From: Maricaulis maris_C
GTDB lineage: Bacteria > Pseudomonadota > Alphaproteobacteria > Caulobacterales > Maricaulaceae
Assembly: GCF_049116555.1 (NCBI RefSeq)
Contig: NZ_JAGDYT010000001.1
Span: forward strand, 1 to 64,000
Direction: 5' to 3'
Length of the DNA: 64,000 nt
The notes below the pieces were generated by a model that was not told the DNA's origin, did no database searches, and saw only the letters and a list, made by a program, of their open reading frames with translations. Every line of letters begins with the position of its first letter. Within the stretch, counting starts at the first letter, position 1. Below, piece by piece: positions 45,295-54,784 of this stretch. The translations under genes were made by a program, and so were the position numbers.

Positions 45295-47373
45295 ATGTCC
45301 GCATCCATGAAACCGATCTGGGCCAGCCTGGCCTTGGCCACGCTGGCGGCGTGCAGCCAGCCTGCGCCTCAGGACGACCCGGCAAGCGCTGATGCGTCTG
45401 CTGCGCCCGCACCGGAGGCGCAGAACTTCACTGTTCTCGTCGGCGGAACCGAGATCGGGGCGCTGGATATCAGCCCGTCCGAGGACGGTTTCGGGGTCGA
45501 ATTCGAGTATCGCAATAATGGCCGCGGTCCGACCGTGACCGAGACAATCTCGCTGGACGAGCAGGGCTTGCCGACAAGCTGGACGATTTCCGGTGCCTCG
45601 ACCTTCGGCAATCCGATCGATGAAGAATTCAGCTATGCCGATAGCGAGGCGCGCTGGCGTGATGCGACCGGAAGCGACCAGGCCATTCCCGATGGCGACG
45701 CCTTCTACGTGCCTCAGGATGCCAGCCCCTATTGGCTGGCGATTGCCGCGCGGGCCTTGATGGATCGCGACGACATGACCATTCCGGCCCTGCCCGGTGG
45801 CGAGCTGCGTCTGGCCGAAGTCGATACGGTGACGGTCACCAATGGCGAGGCGAGCCGCGACCTGATCGCCTACGGTCTCTCCGGCACGAGCGTGAACCCG
45901 ACCTATTTCCTGATGGATGATCGCGCTTTCTTTGGCCTGATCACGCCTGGCTTTGCCATTCTGGAAGCCGGTTATGAGGGTGAGGATGAGCGTCTGCGCG
46001 GCCTGGCCGCCGGTTATGGTGCCAGTCGTTTTGCCGAAATCCAGTCCCGTGTGGCCCACGACTATGACGGGCCTGTCCGTATTCGCAATGTGCGCGTCTT
46101 CGATCCGTCGACGCTGAGCCTTGGCGAGCCGGTTTCGGTGGTCGTCGAGGGCGAGCGCATTACTGCCATCGACGCGCTTGATGTTGCCACCCGTGACGGC
46201 GAGACCGAGATTGACGGGGCAGGCGGCTCGCTCATTCCTGGCATGTTCGAAATGCACGGCCACATGGGTGAAACCAGCGCCTTCCTCAATATCGCTGCTG
46301 GGGTCACCAGCGTTCGGGACATGGGCAATAATAACGAAGTTCTTGGCGCCCTGATCGACCGTATCGAGGCGGGTGAAGTTGCCGGGCCGCGCATGCATCG
46401 CAGCGGCTTTATCGAAGGGCAAAGCCCGTTCAGCTCGAACAATGGCATTCTGGTCAGCAGCGAGGCCGAGGCTGTCGCGGCTGTCGAGACCTATGCGGCA
46501 AGCGGCGATTACATCCAGGTCAAGGTCTACAACTCGATGAATCCGGACTGGATCCCGGCTGTCATCGAGGCGGCGCATGCCAACGGCTTGCGCGTGGCTG
46601 GCCATGTGCCCGCCTTCACCAATGCCAATGCGATGATTGCTGCCGGCTATGATGAGATGACCCATATCAACCAGATCATGCTCGGTTGGGTCCTTGAGGA
46701 GGGCGAGGATACCCGCTCGCTCCTGCGCCTGACTGCCCTGCGCCGTCTGCCGGGTCTCGATCTCGACAGCGCCGCCGTGCAGGAAACGATTGATGCCATG
46801 GTCGCCAATGGCGTGGCCGTCGATCCGACCTATGCCATCCATGAAGCGCTGCTGCTGTCGCGCAATGGTGAGCTGTCGCCGGGTGTTGTCGACTATATCG
46901 ACAACATGCCGGTCGATACCCAGCGCAGCGCCCGTAGCGCCTGGGCCGATATCGCCACGCCGGAAGATGACGCCAATTATCGCGGCGCCTTTGACCAGAT
47001 CACCGAGACCCTGCGTCGCATGCACGAGGCGGGTATCTTCATGGTGCCGGGAACCGATCTGGGCGGGTCCTTCGCCTACCATCGCGAGCTGGAGCTCTAT
47101 CAGAATATCGGCATGACCCCGGCCGAGATCATTGCCTGGGGCAGCCATGGCATGGCGGAGTATCTGGGCGTCGATGATGAGCTGGGCACGATCGCGCCGG
47201 GCATGTTGGCCGACTTCTTCCTGGTGCCGGGTGATCCCACCCAGGATTTCAAGGCGTTGAAAACGATCGCGCTGGTATCTGCCAACGGGACTTTCTACTA
47301 CCCGACGGAAATCTACCCCGAATTCGGGATCGTGCCGTTCACGGGCATTCCCGCGGTCAGCACGCCGCGCTGA
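45295..47373 (+). CDS. Lipoprotein amidohydrolase
   Basis: 692 residues. The lipobox LAAC near residue 20 is followed by a low-complexity Ala/Pro linker, a beta domain of about 200 residues, then a metal-dependent TIM barrel. Metal-binding residues are seen as the HxH in GMFEMHGHMGE, Lys in IQVKVYNSM, His in VAGHVPAF and in MTHINQIML, and Asp in GTDLGGS. The C-terminal beta part has GTIAPGMLADFFLVPGDP. Members hydrolyse amide or ester bonds in peptides or small molecules; the substrate is not predictable. ATG 45295 follows GGGAGAG. Confidence 0.85.
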   Translation: MSASMKPIWASLALATLAACSQPAPQDDPASADASAAPAPEAQNFTVLVGGTEIGALDISPSEDGFGVEFEYRNNGRGPTVTETISLDEQGLPTSWTISGASTFGNPIDEEFSYADSEARWRDATGSDQAIPDGDAFYVPQDASPYWLAIAARALMDRDDMTIPALPGGELRLAEVDTVTVTNGEASRDLIAYGLSGTSVNPTYFLMDDRAFFGLITPGFAILEAGYEGEDERLRGLAAGYGASRFAEIQSRVAHDYDGPVRIRNVRVFDPSTLSLGEPVSVVVEGERITAIDALDVATRDGETEIDGAGGSLIPGMFEMHGHMGETSAFLNIAAGVTSVRDMGNNNEVLGALIDRIEAGEVAGPRMHRSGFIEGQSPFSSNNGILVSSEAEAVAAVETYAASGDYIQVKVYNSMNPDWIPAVIEAAHANGLRVAGHVPAFTNANAMIAAGYDEMTHINQIMLGWVLEEGEDTRSLLRLTALRRLPGLDLDSAAVQETIDAMVANGVAVDPTYAIHEALLLSRNGELSPGVVDYIDNMPVDTQRSARSAWADIATPEDDANYRGAFDQITETLRRMHEAGIFMVPGTDLGGSFAYHRELELYQNIGMTPAEIIAWGSHGMAEYLGVDDELGTIAPGMLADFFLVPGDPTQDFKALKTIALVSANGTFYYPTEIYPEFGIVPFTGIPAVSTPR

Positions 47374-47489
47374 TCCTGATCGGGATGTTGATCACACCGC
47401 GCGCCTGACCGGGTGCGCGGGGGAAGGCCCCCATTCACGCTTGCCGGCGGCCCTGCGCTTGGTGAAACATGGTGATGGGGAGAGATGCC

Positions 47490-48371
47490 ATGCCAGATCA
47501 ACCAAGAAGACGGCTATCGCGGCGCGATATCCTGCTGCAGGCCGGTGCGCTCGGTCTGGCCGCATGTCAGCCGGGCGGAGCGGCCTGCCCGCCTGTGCGA
47601 ACCGGTCTTCAGCTCTATTCTGTTCGTCAGGCGATGGCGATTTCAGTGCCTCGCACGCTGGAACGGGTCGCCGGGCTTGGTTATGGCGCCGTCGAGTTTG
47701 CCGGCTATTTCGACCAGGCTCCTGCCGAGATTGCGACGCAATTGGCGGCTTCTGGACTGGTGTCGCCCAGCGCGCATGTCGACGCGCGGGCAAGTCGGGC
47801 CGACCCCGGGCGTGTCGTGGCCGAGGGGGCGCGCGCCGGTCATCAGTATCTTGTCATCGGCTGGATCCCGCCCGAGGACCGGTCGAGCCTGGCGGACTGG
47901 CAGGGTTGGGCGGACAGCCTGAACCGCTTCGGTGAGGCCTGCCATATGGCGGGCTTGCGCGGCGCCTACCACAATCATGATTTCGAGTTTCTTCCTGTTG
48001 ATGACCCGGACATGGACGGGCGGGTTACCCCCTGGGATGTGCTCCTGGAACGATGTGATCCTTCCCTCGTCGCTTTTGAGGTTGACACCTATTGGGCACT
48101 GCAGGCGGGCACCGATCCGGCTGTTTTGGTGGCGCGCGACCCGGACCGGTTTCCGCTCTGCCATATCAAGGACCGCGCCGAGGATGGCAGTATGGCAGCC
48201 CTGGGAGAGGGTGAGACGGATTTTGCTCCAGTCCTTTCGGCGCGGGGACCGGGCGGTTTCGAACAATGCTATGCCGAGCTCGACAATCCGGTTTCGGCCT
48301 TCGGGTTCGCGAGTGCCGCCGAGCCTGCCTTGTCCGAAATTTTGCGGGCCAACCAGACTTGCTCGGCGTGA
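47490..48371 (+). CDS. Tat-type lipoprotein with xylose-isomerase-like TIM barrel
   Basis: 294 residues. The N-terminus SRRDILLQAGALGLAAC has a twin-arginine motif and a lipobox, so the protein is probably folded before export and then lipidated. The remainder is an AP_endonuc_2/xylose-isomerase-like barrel with LYSVRQAM, YHNHDFEFLP and HIKDRAEDG. Relatives act as sugar epimerases or isomerases. The ATG at 47490 follows GGGGAGA. It lies 116 bases after the amidohydrolase. Confidence 0.82.
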   Translation: MPDQPRRRLSRRDILLQAGALGLAACQPGGAACPPVRTGLQLYSVRQAMAISVPRTLERVAGLGYGAVEFAGYFDQAPAEIATQLAASGLVSPSAHVDARASRADPGRVVAEGARAGHQYLVIGWIPPEDRSSLADWQGWADSLNRFGEACHMAGLRGAYHNHDFEFLPVDDPDMDGRVTPWDVLLERCDPSLVAFEVDTYWALQAGTDPAVLVARDPDRFPLCHIKDRAEDGSMAALGEGETDFAPVLSARGPGGFEQCYAELDNPVSAFGFASAAEPALSEILRANQTCSA

Positions 48372-48438
48372 CGGTGCTGTCTAACCTGCCCTGCGGCTGC
48401 GTTCGTGGCTGTGTACAACCCTTCGGAGTCTGAGTTTG

Positions 48439-49215
48439 ATGGCGTCTTCGCCCCGCCCCGATCCGGCGTCGCGAAAAGCGTCTGCCCTGCGACCCTGGAT
48501 GTGGTTGGTGGCGGTTCTCGTGCTCGGGAGTCTCCTTGCGGTCGGGTTATCGGGCCTGATGAGAAATGACCGGCCCGGTGAGGCCGAGATCGCGCCAAGC
48601 GATTATACCGAAATGGCGGCGCAACGCGGTCTTCAGATCGATGTCGAAACGCTGGAGTCCGAGGATGACTGGCGCGCCCTCGCCGATATCGCCGACGTCC
48701 CTGATCGCGGTGGTAATCTGCTTGCCTGGCTCACCCTTGCGCGGTTGATTTTCTGGCTCTTCGTGGCGCTGGCCGTCGGGGTTCTTGTTTTCCTGATCTA
48801 CCTCGCAGTCCGGCATGGCGCGGGCCTTCGGGTCGAGATGCGCCAGGCGCCGAAGGCAGGCGATTACACGGCCAAAGGCAAGGGGGGCCGGGCAATGGCT
48901 GCTGCTGATCTGCCGGTCCTCACGCTCGATGAGATCTCGCGCCTGACAGATGCCGCCAGGGCGCTAGGAGCCTTGCAGCGCCTGGTGCTGAGCGCGGCAG
49001 CCGAGGCGACCGGTTCGGTGCTCCGCCGCAGCGAAACCGCGCGCGAAGCCCTGCGCCGCCTTCCGCGGGATTGGGCGCATTACGAGCGGGTGGCCCGACT
49101 GGTCCGGATTGCGGAACATGTCCGCTATGCCGGTCAGCCACTCGAGGAGGGCGGGCTTGCCAGCCTGGTCGAAGATGCACGGACGGTTCTGGCGGCCAAG
49201 GCGGCAACCTCATGA
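48439..49215 (+). CDS. DUF4129-like membrane protein of the MoxR cluster
   Basis: 258 residues with membrane helices near residues 20-40 and 95-120, and a C-terminal helical domain (LRRLPRDWAHYERVARLVRI) like the DUF4129 C-terminal module. First gene of a seven-gene coupled set. Function is unknown; such clusters are linked to assembly of membrane complexes and cell-envelope stress. A TTG at 48436 precedes the ATG. Confidence 0.7.
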   Translation: MASSPRPDPASRKASALRPWMWLVAVLVLGSLLAVGLSGLMRNDRPGEAEIAPSDYTEMAAQRGLQIDVETLESEDDWRALADIADVPDRGGNLLAWLTLARLIFWLFVALAVGVLVFLIYLAVRHGAGLRVEMRQAPKAGDYTAKGKGGRAMAAADLPVLTLDEISRLTDAARALGALQRLVLSAAAEATGSVLRRSETAREALRRLPRDWAHYERVARLVRIAEHVRYAGQPLEEGGLASLVEDARTVLAAKAATS

Positions 49216-50591
49216 GTTCGCGGACCGGAGACAGTAATATCCTGACCTGGCTGGTCGTTATCGTGATGGCCGCCCTGTCGGTCCTGGCCGCCTGGATTTT
49301 GGTCCAGCGTGACCGGGTGCCGCCGATCGAGCGCAGCGCTCTCGGTTTCGACGGGCTTGTTACCTGGCTGAATGCGGACGAGATCGAGACACGCCGCTTC
49401 ATGGGGCAGGGCCCGCTCTCTGGCGAGCGTGTCGGGCTGCGCATCCTGCCGCTCTATGATCCTGACCTGGGGTCTGGCTTTGGGGGCATGGGGCTCGGTC
49501 CGGAAGCGCCCTATCTGACGCCCACTCTGCGCCCCATTCCCGAATATGTTGTCTCCTCGAAAGTCACGACCCTGCCGACTCTGGTGATTCTGCCCAAATG
49601 GCGGGGCGGTGTCCGCAGGCTGGGCGTGACGCATCCCGAATTCCTGATCCATCAACCTGGCTCCGTGCCCGAGAGCGCCGAACCGGATGGGTCCGACCCG
49701 TCGGCAGAGCGGATCGTGGTCGCACCACCGGAGGGCGCGGATCAAGTGGATGAGTCCAGCGGCCAGTCGAACCCGGTTTTTATAGCGCCGGATGTCCTGC
49801 CCGTTCTCGACACGGATTGGTCGGATGTGTCCTTGGCCGACTTTCTGCCCGGCTTCGCCCGTCTGCGCGCGCCGCAATGGATGGAATTGCCGGAAGGGTG
49901 TACGCCGATTGTCGGTGATACCACCCGTGCCCTGCTAGCCAATTGCCAGATGGAAGATCATGAATATTGGGTCCTTTCCGATCCTGACCTGATGAATAAT
50001 CATGGCCTTGCGAACGGGCAGAACGCTGAGATCGCCCGCGAACTGGTCCGTGAACTTGCCGGTGATGGGGACGTCCTGCTGGACTATTCGACCGCCATTT
50101 ACCTCGTCGCGCGCCCGGACGAGCATCAGCGCAGTTGGTCAGACATCGCCCGCATGTTCGAGCCGCCCTTCACCTGGCTCTGGCTTGCCGCTGGCGGATT
50201 GCTGGCGCTTTTGCTGTGGCGTGCCGGCATTCGCGGGCGCCCGCTCCTGTCCATTTTCGGGCAGGGCCACGGCGCAGCCCGACGGGTCGCGCTGAAGGCG
50301 CAGGCCCGTCTGATGCGCAATGCCCATGCCGATGGTGCACTGGTCCGCACCCTAGTGGCCAGTCGCCGCCAGGCGCTGGCTGAAGCCTGGCTCGGCCGTG
50401 ATCGCAAGGCCGGTCGCGCCTTCGAGCACGCGATTGCCCTGCTGCGGCTGAAGGATGCCGGCCTTGCTGACCGCCTGACCGATATTTTCGACCGCGCCGA
50501 CGCCTTGCCGGATCGCATCCGGACCGAAGTCGCCGTCGACGCGCTCGCCGATGTGGAAGACGTCTACAAACTCGCCCTGGAGCTCGCATGA
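49212..50591 (+). CDS. DUF4350-type membrane protein of the MoxR cluster
   Basis: 459 residues: one N-terminal helix (LTWLVVIVMAALSVLAAWIL), a large soluble extracytoplasmic domain, a second helix (WLWLAAGGLLALLLW) near residue 325, and a cytoplasmic helical tail of about 120 residues. ATG 49212 overlaps the upstream stop. DUF4350 proteins occur beside MoxR and DUF58 genes. Exact role unknown. Confidence 0.75.
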   Translation: MSSRTGDSNILTWLVVIVMAALSVLAAWILVQRDRVPPIERSALGFDGLVTWLNADEIETRRFMGQGPLSGERVGLRILPLYDPDLGSGFGGMGLGPEAPYLTPTLRPIPEYVVSSKVTTLPTLVILPKWRGGVRRLGVTHPEFLIHQPGSVPESAEPDGSDPSAERIVVAPPEGADQVDESSGQSNPVFIAPDVLPVLDTDWSDVSLADFLPGFARLRAPQWMELPEGCTPIVGDTTRALLANCQMEDHEYWVLSDPDLMNNHGLANGQNAEIARELVRELAGDGDVLLDYSTAIYLVARPDEHQRSWSDIARMFEPPFTWLWLAAGGLLALLLWRAGIRGRPLLSIFGQGHGAARRVALKAQARLMRNAHADGALVRTLVASRRQALAEAWLGRDRKAGRAFEHAIALLRLKDAGLADRLTDIFDRADALPDRIRTEVAVDALADVEDVYKLALELA

Positions 50592-51550
50592 CCCTCACCC
50601 TTGAACAATTCGCCGAGCGCGCCGAGACGCTACGCTCGGAAATCCGTAAGACGATCCATGGCCAGGACCGGGTTATTGACCAGTTGCTGGTCGCCGTCTT
50701 CGCGCGCGGCCACGTGCTCCTGGAAGGGCCGCCGGGAACGGCGAAGACCCTCCTCGCGCGCAGTTTTGCGTCGGCTCTTTCGCTCGATTTCGGGCGTGTC
50801 CAGTTCACGCCGGACCTGATGCCGGGCGATGTCCTGGGCGCCAATCTGTTCGATTTCAGCTCCAATACATTCCGGCTGGTGAAGGGGCCGGTCTTCACCG
50901 ACATCCTGCTGGCTGACGAGATCAACCGCGCGCCGCCCAAGACCCAGGCGGCCCTGTTGCAGGCGATGAATGAGCGGACGGTCACGATTGACGGCACGGA
51001 TCACGCGCTGGGCGGGCATTTTCACGTCATCGCCACCCAGAATCCGATCGAACAGCAGGGGACCTACCCGCTTCCGGAAGCGCAGAATGACCGATTCATG
51101 TTCAAGCTGGTCCTTGATTTCCCTGAACGCGAGGACGAGTTGGAAATCCTGCGCCGTCACGCGCTGCAGCCGCTTGATTTCGATGCCCGGACCGCCGCCA
51201 TCGAATCGGTGATCACGGCAGCGGATATCGAAGGGGCACACGCCCTGATCGACGCCATCCGGCTGGACGAGAAAATCCTTGCCTACATCCTCGATATTGT
51301 CCGTGCGACGCGCGTCGACGGCGATGTCCGCGAGGGTGCCTCGACCCGCGCCGCCGATGCCGTCGCCGCGGCAGTGCGTGCGAGTGCGGCCCTGGCCGGC
51401 CGGGACTATGCCATCCCCGATGATGTCCAGTCCCTGGTCCTGCCGGCGCTGCGCCATCGTATCCAGCTTGGCCCGACGGCCGAGATCGAGGGCCGGACAC
51501 CGGATGATGTTCTCGGCGCCATTCTGACCCGGATCGAGGTGCCGCGCTGA
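50588..51550 (+). CDS. MoxR-family AAA+ ATPase
   Basis: 320 residues. Walker A is GPPGTAKTLLARSF, Walker B is ILLADEINRAPPKTQAALLQ, with sensor 1 in IATQNPIEQQGTYPLPEAQ. MoxR ATPases act as chaperones that insert metals or assemble complexes, together with a VWA or DUF58 partner encoded next door. ATGA overlap with the previous gene and TGATG with the next support one operon. Confidence 0.95.
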   Translation: MTLTLEQFAERAETLRSEIRKTIHGQDRVIDQLLVAVFARGHVLLEGPPGTAKTLLARSFASALSLDFGRVQFTPDLMPGDVLGANLFDFSSNTFRLVKGPVFTDILLADEINRAPPKTQAALLQAMNERTVTIDGTDHALGGHFHVIATQNPIEQQGTYPLPEAQNDRFMFKLVLDFPEREDELEILRRHALQPLDFDARTAAIESVITAADIEGAHALIDAIRLDEKILAYILDIVRATRVDGDVREGASTRAADAVAAAVRASAALAGRDYAIPDDVQSLVLPALRHRIQLGPTAEIEGRTPDDVLGAILTRIEVPR

Positions 51551-52839
51551 TGCGACCCACTCGGCGATTGCTGTGGGCGGCCCTGATCGCCCTGGGTGTG
51601 ACGCTTGTCCTGCTCCCATTCTCGACCGATGACGGCAGTCTGCTGGCCATGCCGTGGCTGGTGCTCGGCTCGATCCTCGTGCTCGATCTGGCCGGCAGTG
51701 TGCGCCGTCGACGCCGTCTCGAGCTTGAGGGGCCCTCGGCGATCTTTGCCGGGCAGAGCGCGGGCTTTCGCCTGTTTATCAAGCCGGACGCCCCGCGCGG
51801 ACTGATCGCGCACTTCGACTGGCCGGAGGGCATTCGCGGCCCGGCGGATCTCAGTGCTGAAGCCGGTGAGGCGATCCTGGAGCTGACGCTGGAGGGTTGC
51901 GTTCGCGGCGAATGGGCCCTCGGATATGTCTGGCTGAACTGGCCCTCGCGCTTCGGGCTGTTTGACTTCATTCCCCGTGCAGCGCTGAGCCATTCCGTCA
52001 CGGTGATGCCGGATATACGGCCGGTGACCCAGGGCCAGATTGACCTGGCCGTACACGCCAGCCTGCATGGTCAGAAGGAGTCCTTCGCCGAGGGCGAGGG
52101 TTCCGAATTCCACCAGCTGCGCGAATACGTTCCCGGCGACAGTCTGCGGCGGGTGGACTGGAAACGCTCGGCCCGCCAGCGCCGCATGCTTTCCAAGGAG
52201 ACGCGGGCTGAACGCAATCACAACATCATTATCGCGCTCGACCATGGCTATCTGATGCGAGAGACAATCGCCGGACTGCCCAAGATCGACCATGCCATCA
52301 ATGCCGCACTTGCGACGGCCTGGGCTGCCGCGGTCGGGGGTGATCAGGTCGGCCTCTATACCTATCACGCAAGGCCGCACAGCTGGATGCCGCCGGAGCC
52401 AGGGCGCCAGATTTTCCCCAAGCTGCGCCGGGCGCTGGCCGGGTTGAGCTATGAGAGCGCGGAAAGCAATCCGACTCTGGCCCTGGCCACGCTTCAGACT
52501 CGGCTGCGCCGGCGCAGCCTGGTGATCATCTTCTCGGACTTTGTCGACACCACCACGTCTGAACTCATGGTCGAGCATCTCGGGCGCCTGTCGCGCGACC
52601 ATCTGGTTATTTTCATCGCCTTGCGCGATCCCGAGACCGAGGACATGGCGCGCGTACCGGTGCCGTCGCTTGACGCCGCCGCGGAAGCCGTGTCGGCCGC
52701 GGACTTGCTGCGCGATCGCCGGATTGTGATCGAGCGTCTCGGTCAGCTCGGCGTGATGGTGCTGGATGTCCGACCTGACCAGCTCACGCCACGCCTGGTC
52801 TCGACTTATCTCGACCTCAAGGCGAGGGAGGTCGCATGA
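51550..52839 (+). CDS. DUF58-domain protein (MoxR partner)
   Basis: 429 residues with two N-terminal membrane helices (about 7-42), a beta region, then the DUF58 signature PGDSLRRVDWKRSARQRRML and a VWA-like fold that includes IIALDHGYLM and LVIIFSDFVDT. Likely the membrane-anchored partner on which the MoxR ATPase acts. Stop and start overlaps on both sides. Confidence 0.92.
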   Translation: MRPTRRLLWAALIALGVTLVLLPFSTDDGSLLAMPWLVLGSILVLDLAGSVRRRRRLELEGPSAIFAGQSAGFRLFIKPDAPRGLIAHFDWPEGIRGPADLSAEAGEAILELTLEGCVRGEWALGYVWLNWPSRFGLFDFIPRAALSHSVTVMPDIRPVTQGQIDLAVHASLHGQKESFAEGEGSEFHQLREYVPGDSLRRVDWKRSARQRRMLSKETRAERNHNIIIALDHGYLMRETIAGLPKIDHAINAALATAWAAAVGGDQVGLYTYHARPHSWMPPEPGRQIFPKLRRALAGLSYESAESNPTLALATLQTRLRRRSLVIIFSDFVDTTTSELMVEHLGRLSRDHLVIFIALRDPETEDMARVPVPSLDAAAEAVSAADLLRDRRIVIERLGQLGVMVLDVRPDQLTPRLVSTYLDLKAREVA

Positions 52840-53837
52840 GTGACAGCCAACCGATCCGCTCGACCCGCTTCCGGGCTGAACGAGAGGCCGACTGGCTTGC
52901 GCTCGAGACCTTGGTCAAACGTGTGGAGTCCGGCGGTACCGGTCAGCTCGATTTCCAGGAATCCCGATCACTCGCGGAGCTCTACCGCAAGGCGACCACA
53001 TCATTGTCGGTTGCGCGCGACATATCGCTCGACAAGAGCCTGCTCATTTACCTGGAGTCGCTCGTGGCGCGTGCCTTTCTGGCGGTTTATGCGCCGCAGG
53101 AACGCCTGTCCGGTGTCATCGGTCGCTTCTTCGGCGGCTCCGCGTCCGCGGCCGTGCGCCGGTCTGGCTGGGCCATCCTGATGGCCTTTGCCGCGCTCTT
53201 CCTCGGCAGCTGGGTGGCAGCCTTGCTCTTCAATCAGGATCCGGCCTGGTATTACACATTCGTCCCGGCGGAACTGGCCGGCGAGCGTGGGCCAGGGGCC
53301 AGCACGGAAACCCTGCGCGCAGTCCTGTTCGATACCGAGGGTAACCTCCTGGCCCAGCTAGGGGCCTTTGCCGCCTTCCTCTTCTCGCACAATACGCGGG
53401 TCGCTCTCTTCTCCTTTGCGCTGGGGGTTTTTGCCTGTGTCCCGAGCCTGCTCCTGACGATCTATAACGGTCTTATCCTCGGAGCTTTCTGGGCTCTCTA
53501 TGCCGATCGCGGCCTGGGCACGGAATTGTTTGGCTGGCTGTCGATTCATGGGGTGACCGAGCTCAGCGCGCTGGCGCTCGCTGCGGCGGGTGGCTTTCGG
53601 CTCGGTCTCGCTGTTCTCTTTCCGGGCGGGCTGACCCGCAAGGACTCGCTGCGGGCAGCCTCGAAGGATGCGGTCAAACTGGCCTTGGTGGCGGCATTGA
53701 TGTTGTTCGTGGCGGGTCTTCTGGAAGGCTTTGCACGGCAGCTGGTCACCGATACGACCTTGCGCATTGTGATCGGCTGGGGGATTGGCTTGATGTGGCT
53801 CGCCTGGTTCATCCTCGCCGGTCGGAGGGCGCGCTGA
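52836..53837 (+). CDS. Stage II sporulation protein M-like membrane protein
   Basis: 333 residues, an N-terminal soluble helical part of about 100 residues, then a SpoIIM-like integral domain with at least five helices, such as VALFSFALGVFACVPSLLL. The organism shows no other sign of sporulation; SpoIIM homologues are regular members of MoxR clusters in proteobacteria. Overlaps at both ends. Confidence 0.88.
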   Translation: MSDSQPIRSTRFRAEREADWLALETLVKRVESGGTGQLDFQESRSLAELYRKATTSLSVARDISLDKSLLIYLESLVARAFLAVYAPQERLSGVIGRFFGGSASAAVRRSGWAILMAFAALFLGSWVAALLFNQDPAWYYTFVPAELAGERGPGASTETLRAVLFDTEGNLLAQLGAFAAFLFSHNTRVALFSFALGVFACVPSLLLTIYNGLILGAFWALYADRGLGTELFGWLSIHGVTELSALALAAAGGFRLGLAVLFPGGLTRKDSLRAASKDAVKLALVAALMLFVAGLLEGFARQLVTDTTLRIVIGWGIGLMWLAWFILAGRRAR

Positions 53838-54742
53838 TGGCCCGTCGGCAGACACCGGCCGAACTGGCTCGCAAACTGGAAAACTCCCGGCGCTGGTTTG
53901 AACTGATCCCGCCGGAAGGGGTGCCTATCCGCTTTGAAGTGGCGGGCCTCGCGGCCCGGTTCGGCGCTCAATTGCTGGATATTCTCATCACCGTCGTGGT
54001 GATGATCTCGATCATACTTCTGCTCGCGGTTCTGCCGTTCTCGATTGAGCCGCTTGTCTCGTCCCTTGCGGCCATCCTGATGCTGATGATCCGTGCGCCC
54101 TATTACATCCTCACCGAGCTGTTCTGGAATGGTCAGACCGTCGGGAAACGCGCCACGGGTCTCCGGGTTCTTGGGGCGGACGGCCGGGGCCTGACAACGC
54201 ATGCCGTCGTCGCGCGGAACCTGATGAAGGAAGTCGAGATTTTCATGCCGGGCACCATGTTGCTGGTCTCCGGCAGCGTCGGCACATTCTGGAATCTGGT
54301 TCTTCTGCTCTGGATCGTGATTGTTCTGATCATCCCGCTGACCAATGCCAAGCGTCAACGTCTCGGTGATCTCATCGCCAACACCTATGTCACGGCGCGG
54401 CCGAAATCCGTTCTTCTGCCGGACTTGTCGGACTCCGCGCCGAGGTTGGATTTTGACTTCACGCCCGCACAGATGGAGCATTATGGTCGGTTTGAACTGC
54501 AGACCTTGGAGAGCCTGCTGCGAACCCGGTCCGAAACGCGTAGCTCCAACGTGCGTCGGGTGGACAGCCTGGTTCAGGTCGCGGCCCAGATCCGGCGCAA
54601 GATCGGCTATGAGGAACCGGTTCCGGACAGCAGGGCCCGCGAATTCCTGCACGCCTTCTATACGGCGCAGCGGGCATTTCTGGAGCAAAAGCGCATGTTC
54701 GGGGACGTGCGTGATGACAAGCATCACCGTGATGACGACTAG
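53837..54742 (+). CDS. RDD-family membrane protein
   Basis: 301 residues with an RDD domain of three or four helices near residues 40-175. Marks are the Arg and Asp positions in LAARFGAQLLDILITVVVM, GQTVGKRATGLRVLGADG and KRQRLGDLIANTYV. A C-terminal cytoplasmic helical tail of about 110 residues follows. TGATG overlap with the SpoIIM-like gene. Confidence 0.88.
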   Translation: MARRQTPAELARKLENSRRWFELIPPEGVPIRFEVAGLAARFGAQLLDILITVVVMISIILLLAVLPFSIEPLVSSLAAILMLMIRAPYYILTELFWNGQTVGKRATGLRVLGADGRGLTTHAVVARNLMKEVEIFMPGTMLLVSGSVGTFWNLVLLLWIVIVLIIPLTNAKRQRLGDLIANTYVTARPKSVLLPDLSDSAPRLDFDFTPAQMEHYGRFELQTLESLLRTRSETRSSNVRRVDSLVQVAAQIRRKIGYEEPVPDSRAREFLHAFYTAQRAFLEQKRMFGDVRDDKHHRDDD

Positions 54743-54784
54743 CGTTCAGCGTCGCCATCACCTTCAACGCCACAAGGGGGGCAC

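Noticed and set aside
45088..47148. Minus-strand ORF of 686 codons opposite the amidohydrolase
   Set aside because: The plus strand carries signal peptide, lipobox and all metal ligands; the minus frame is a shadow.
47419..47432. GGGGG/CCCCC hairpin after the amidohydrolase as terminator
   Set aside because: Stem of only five pairs and no T-tract follow it.
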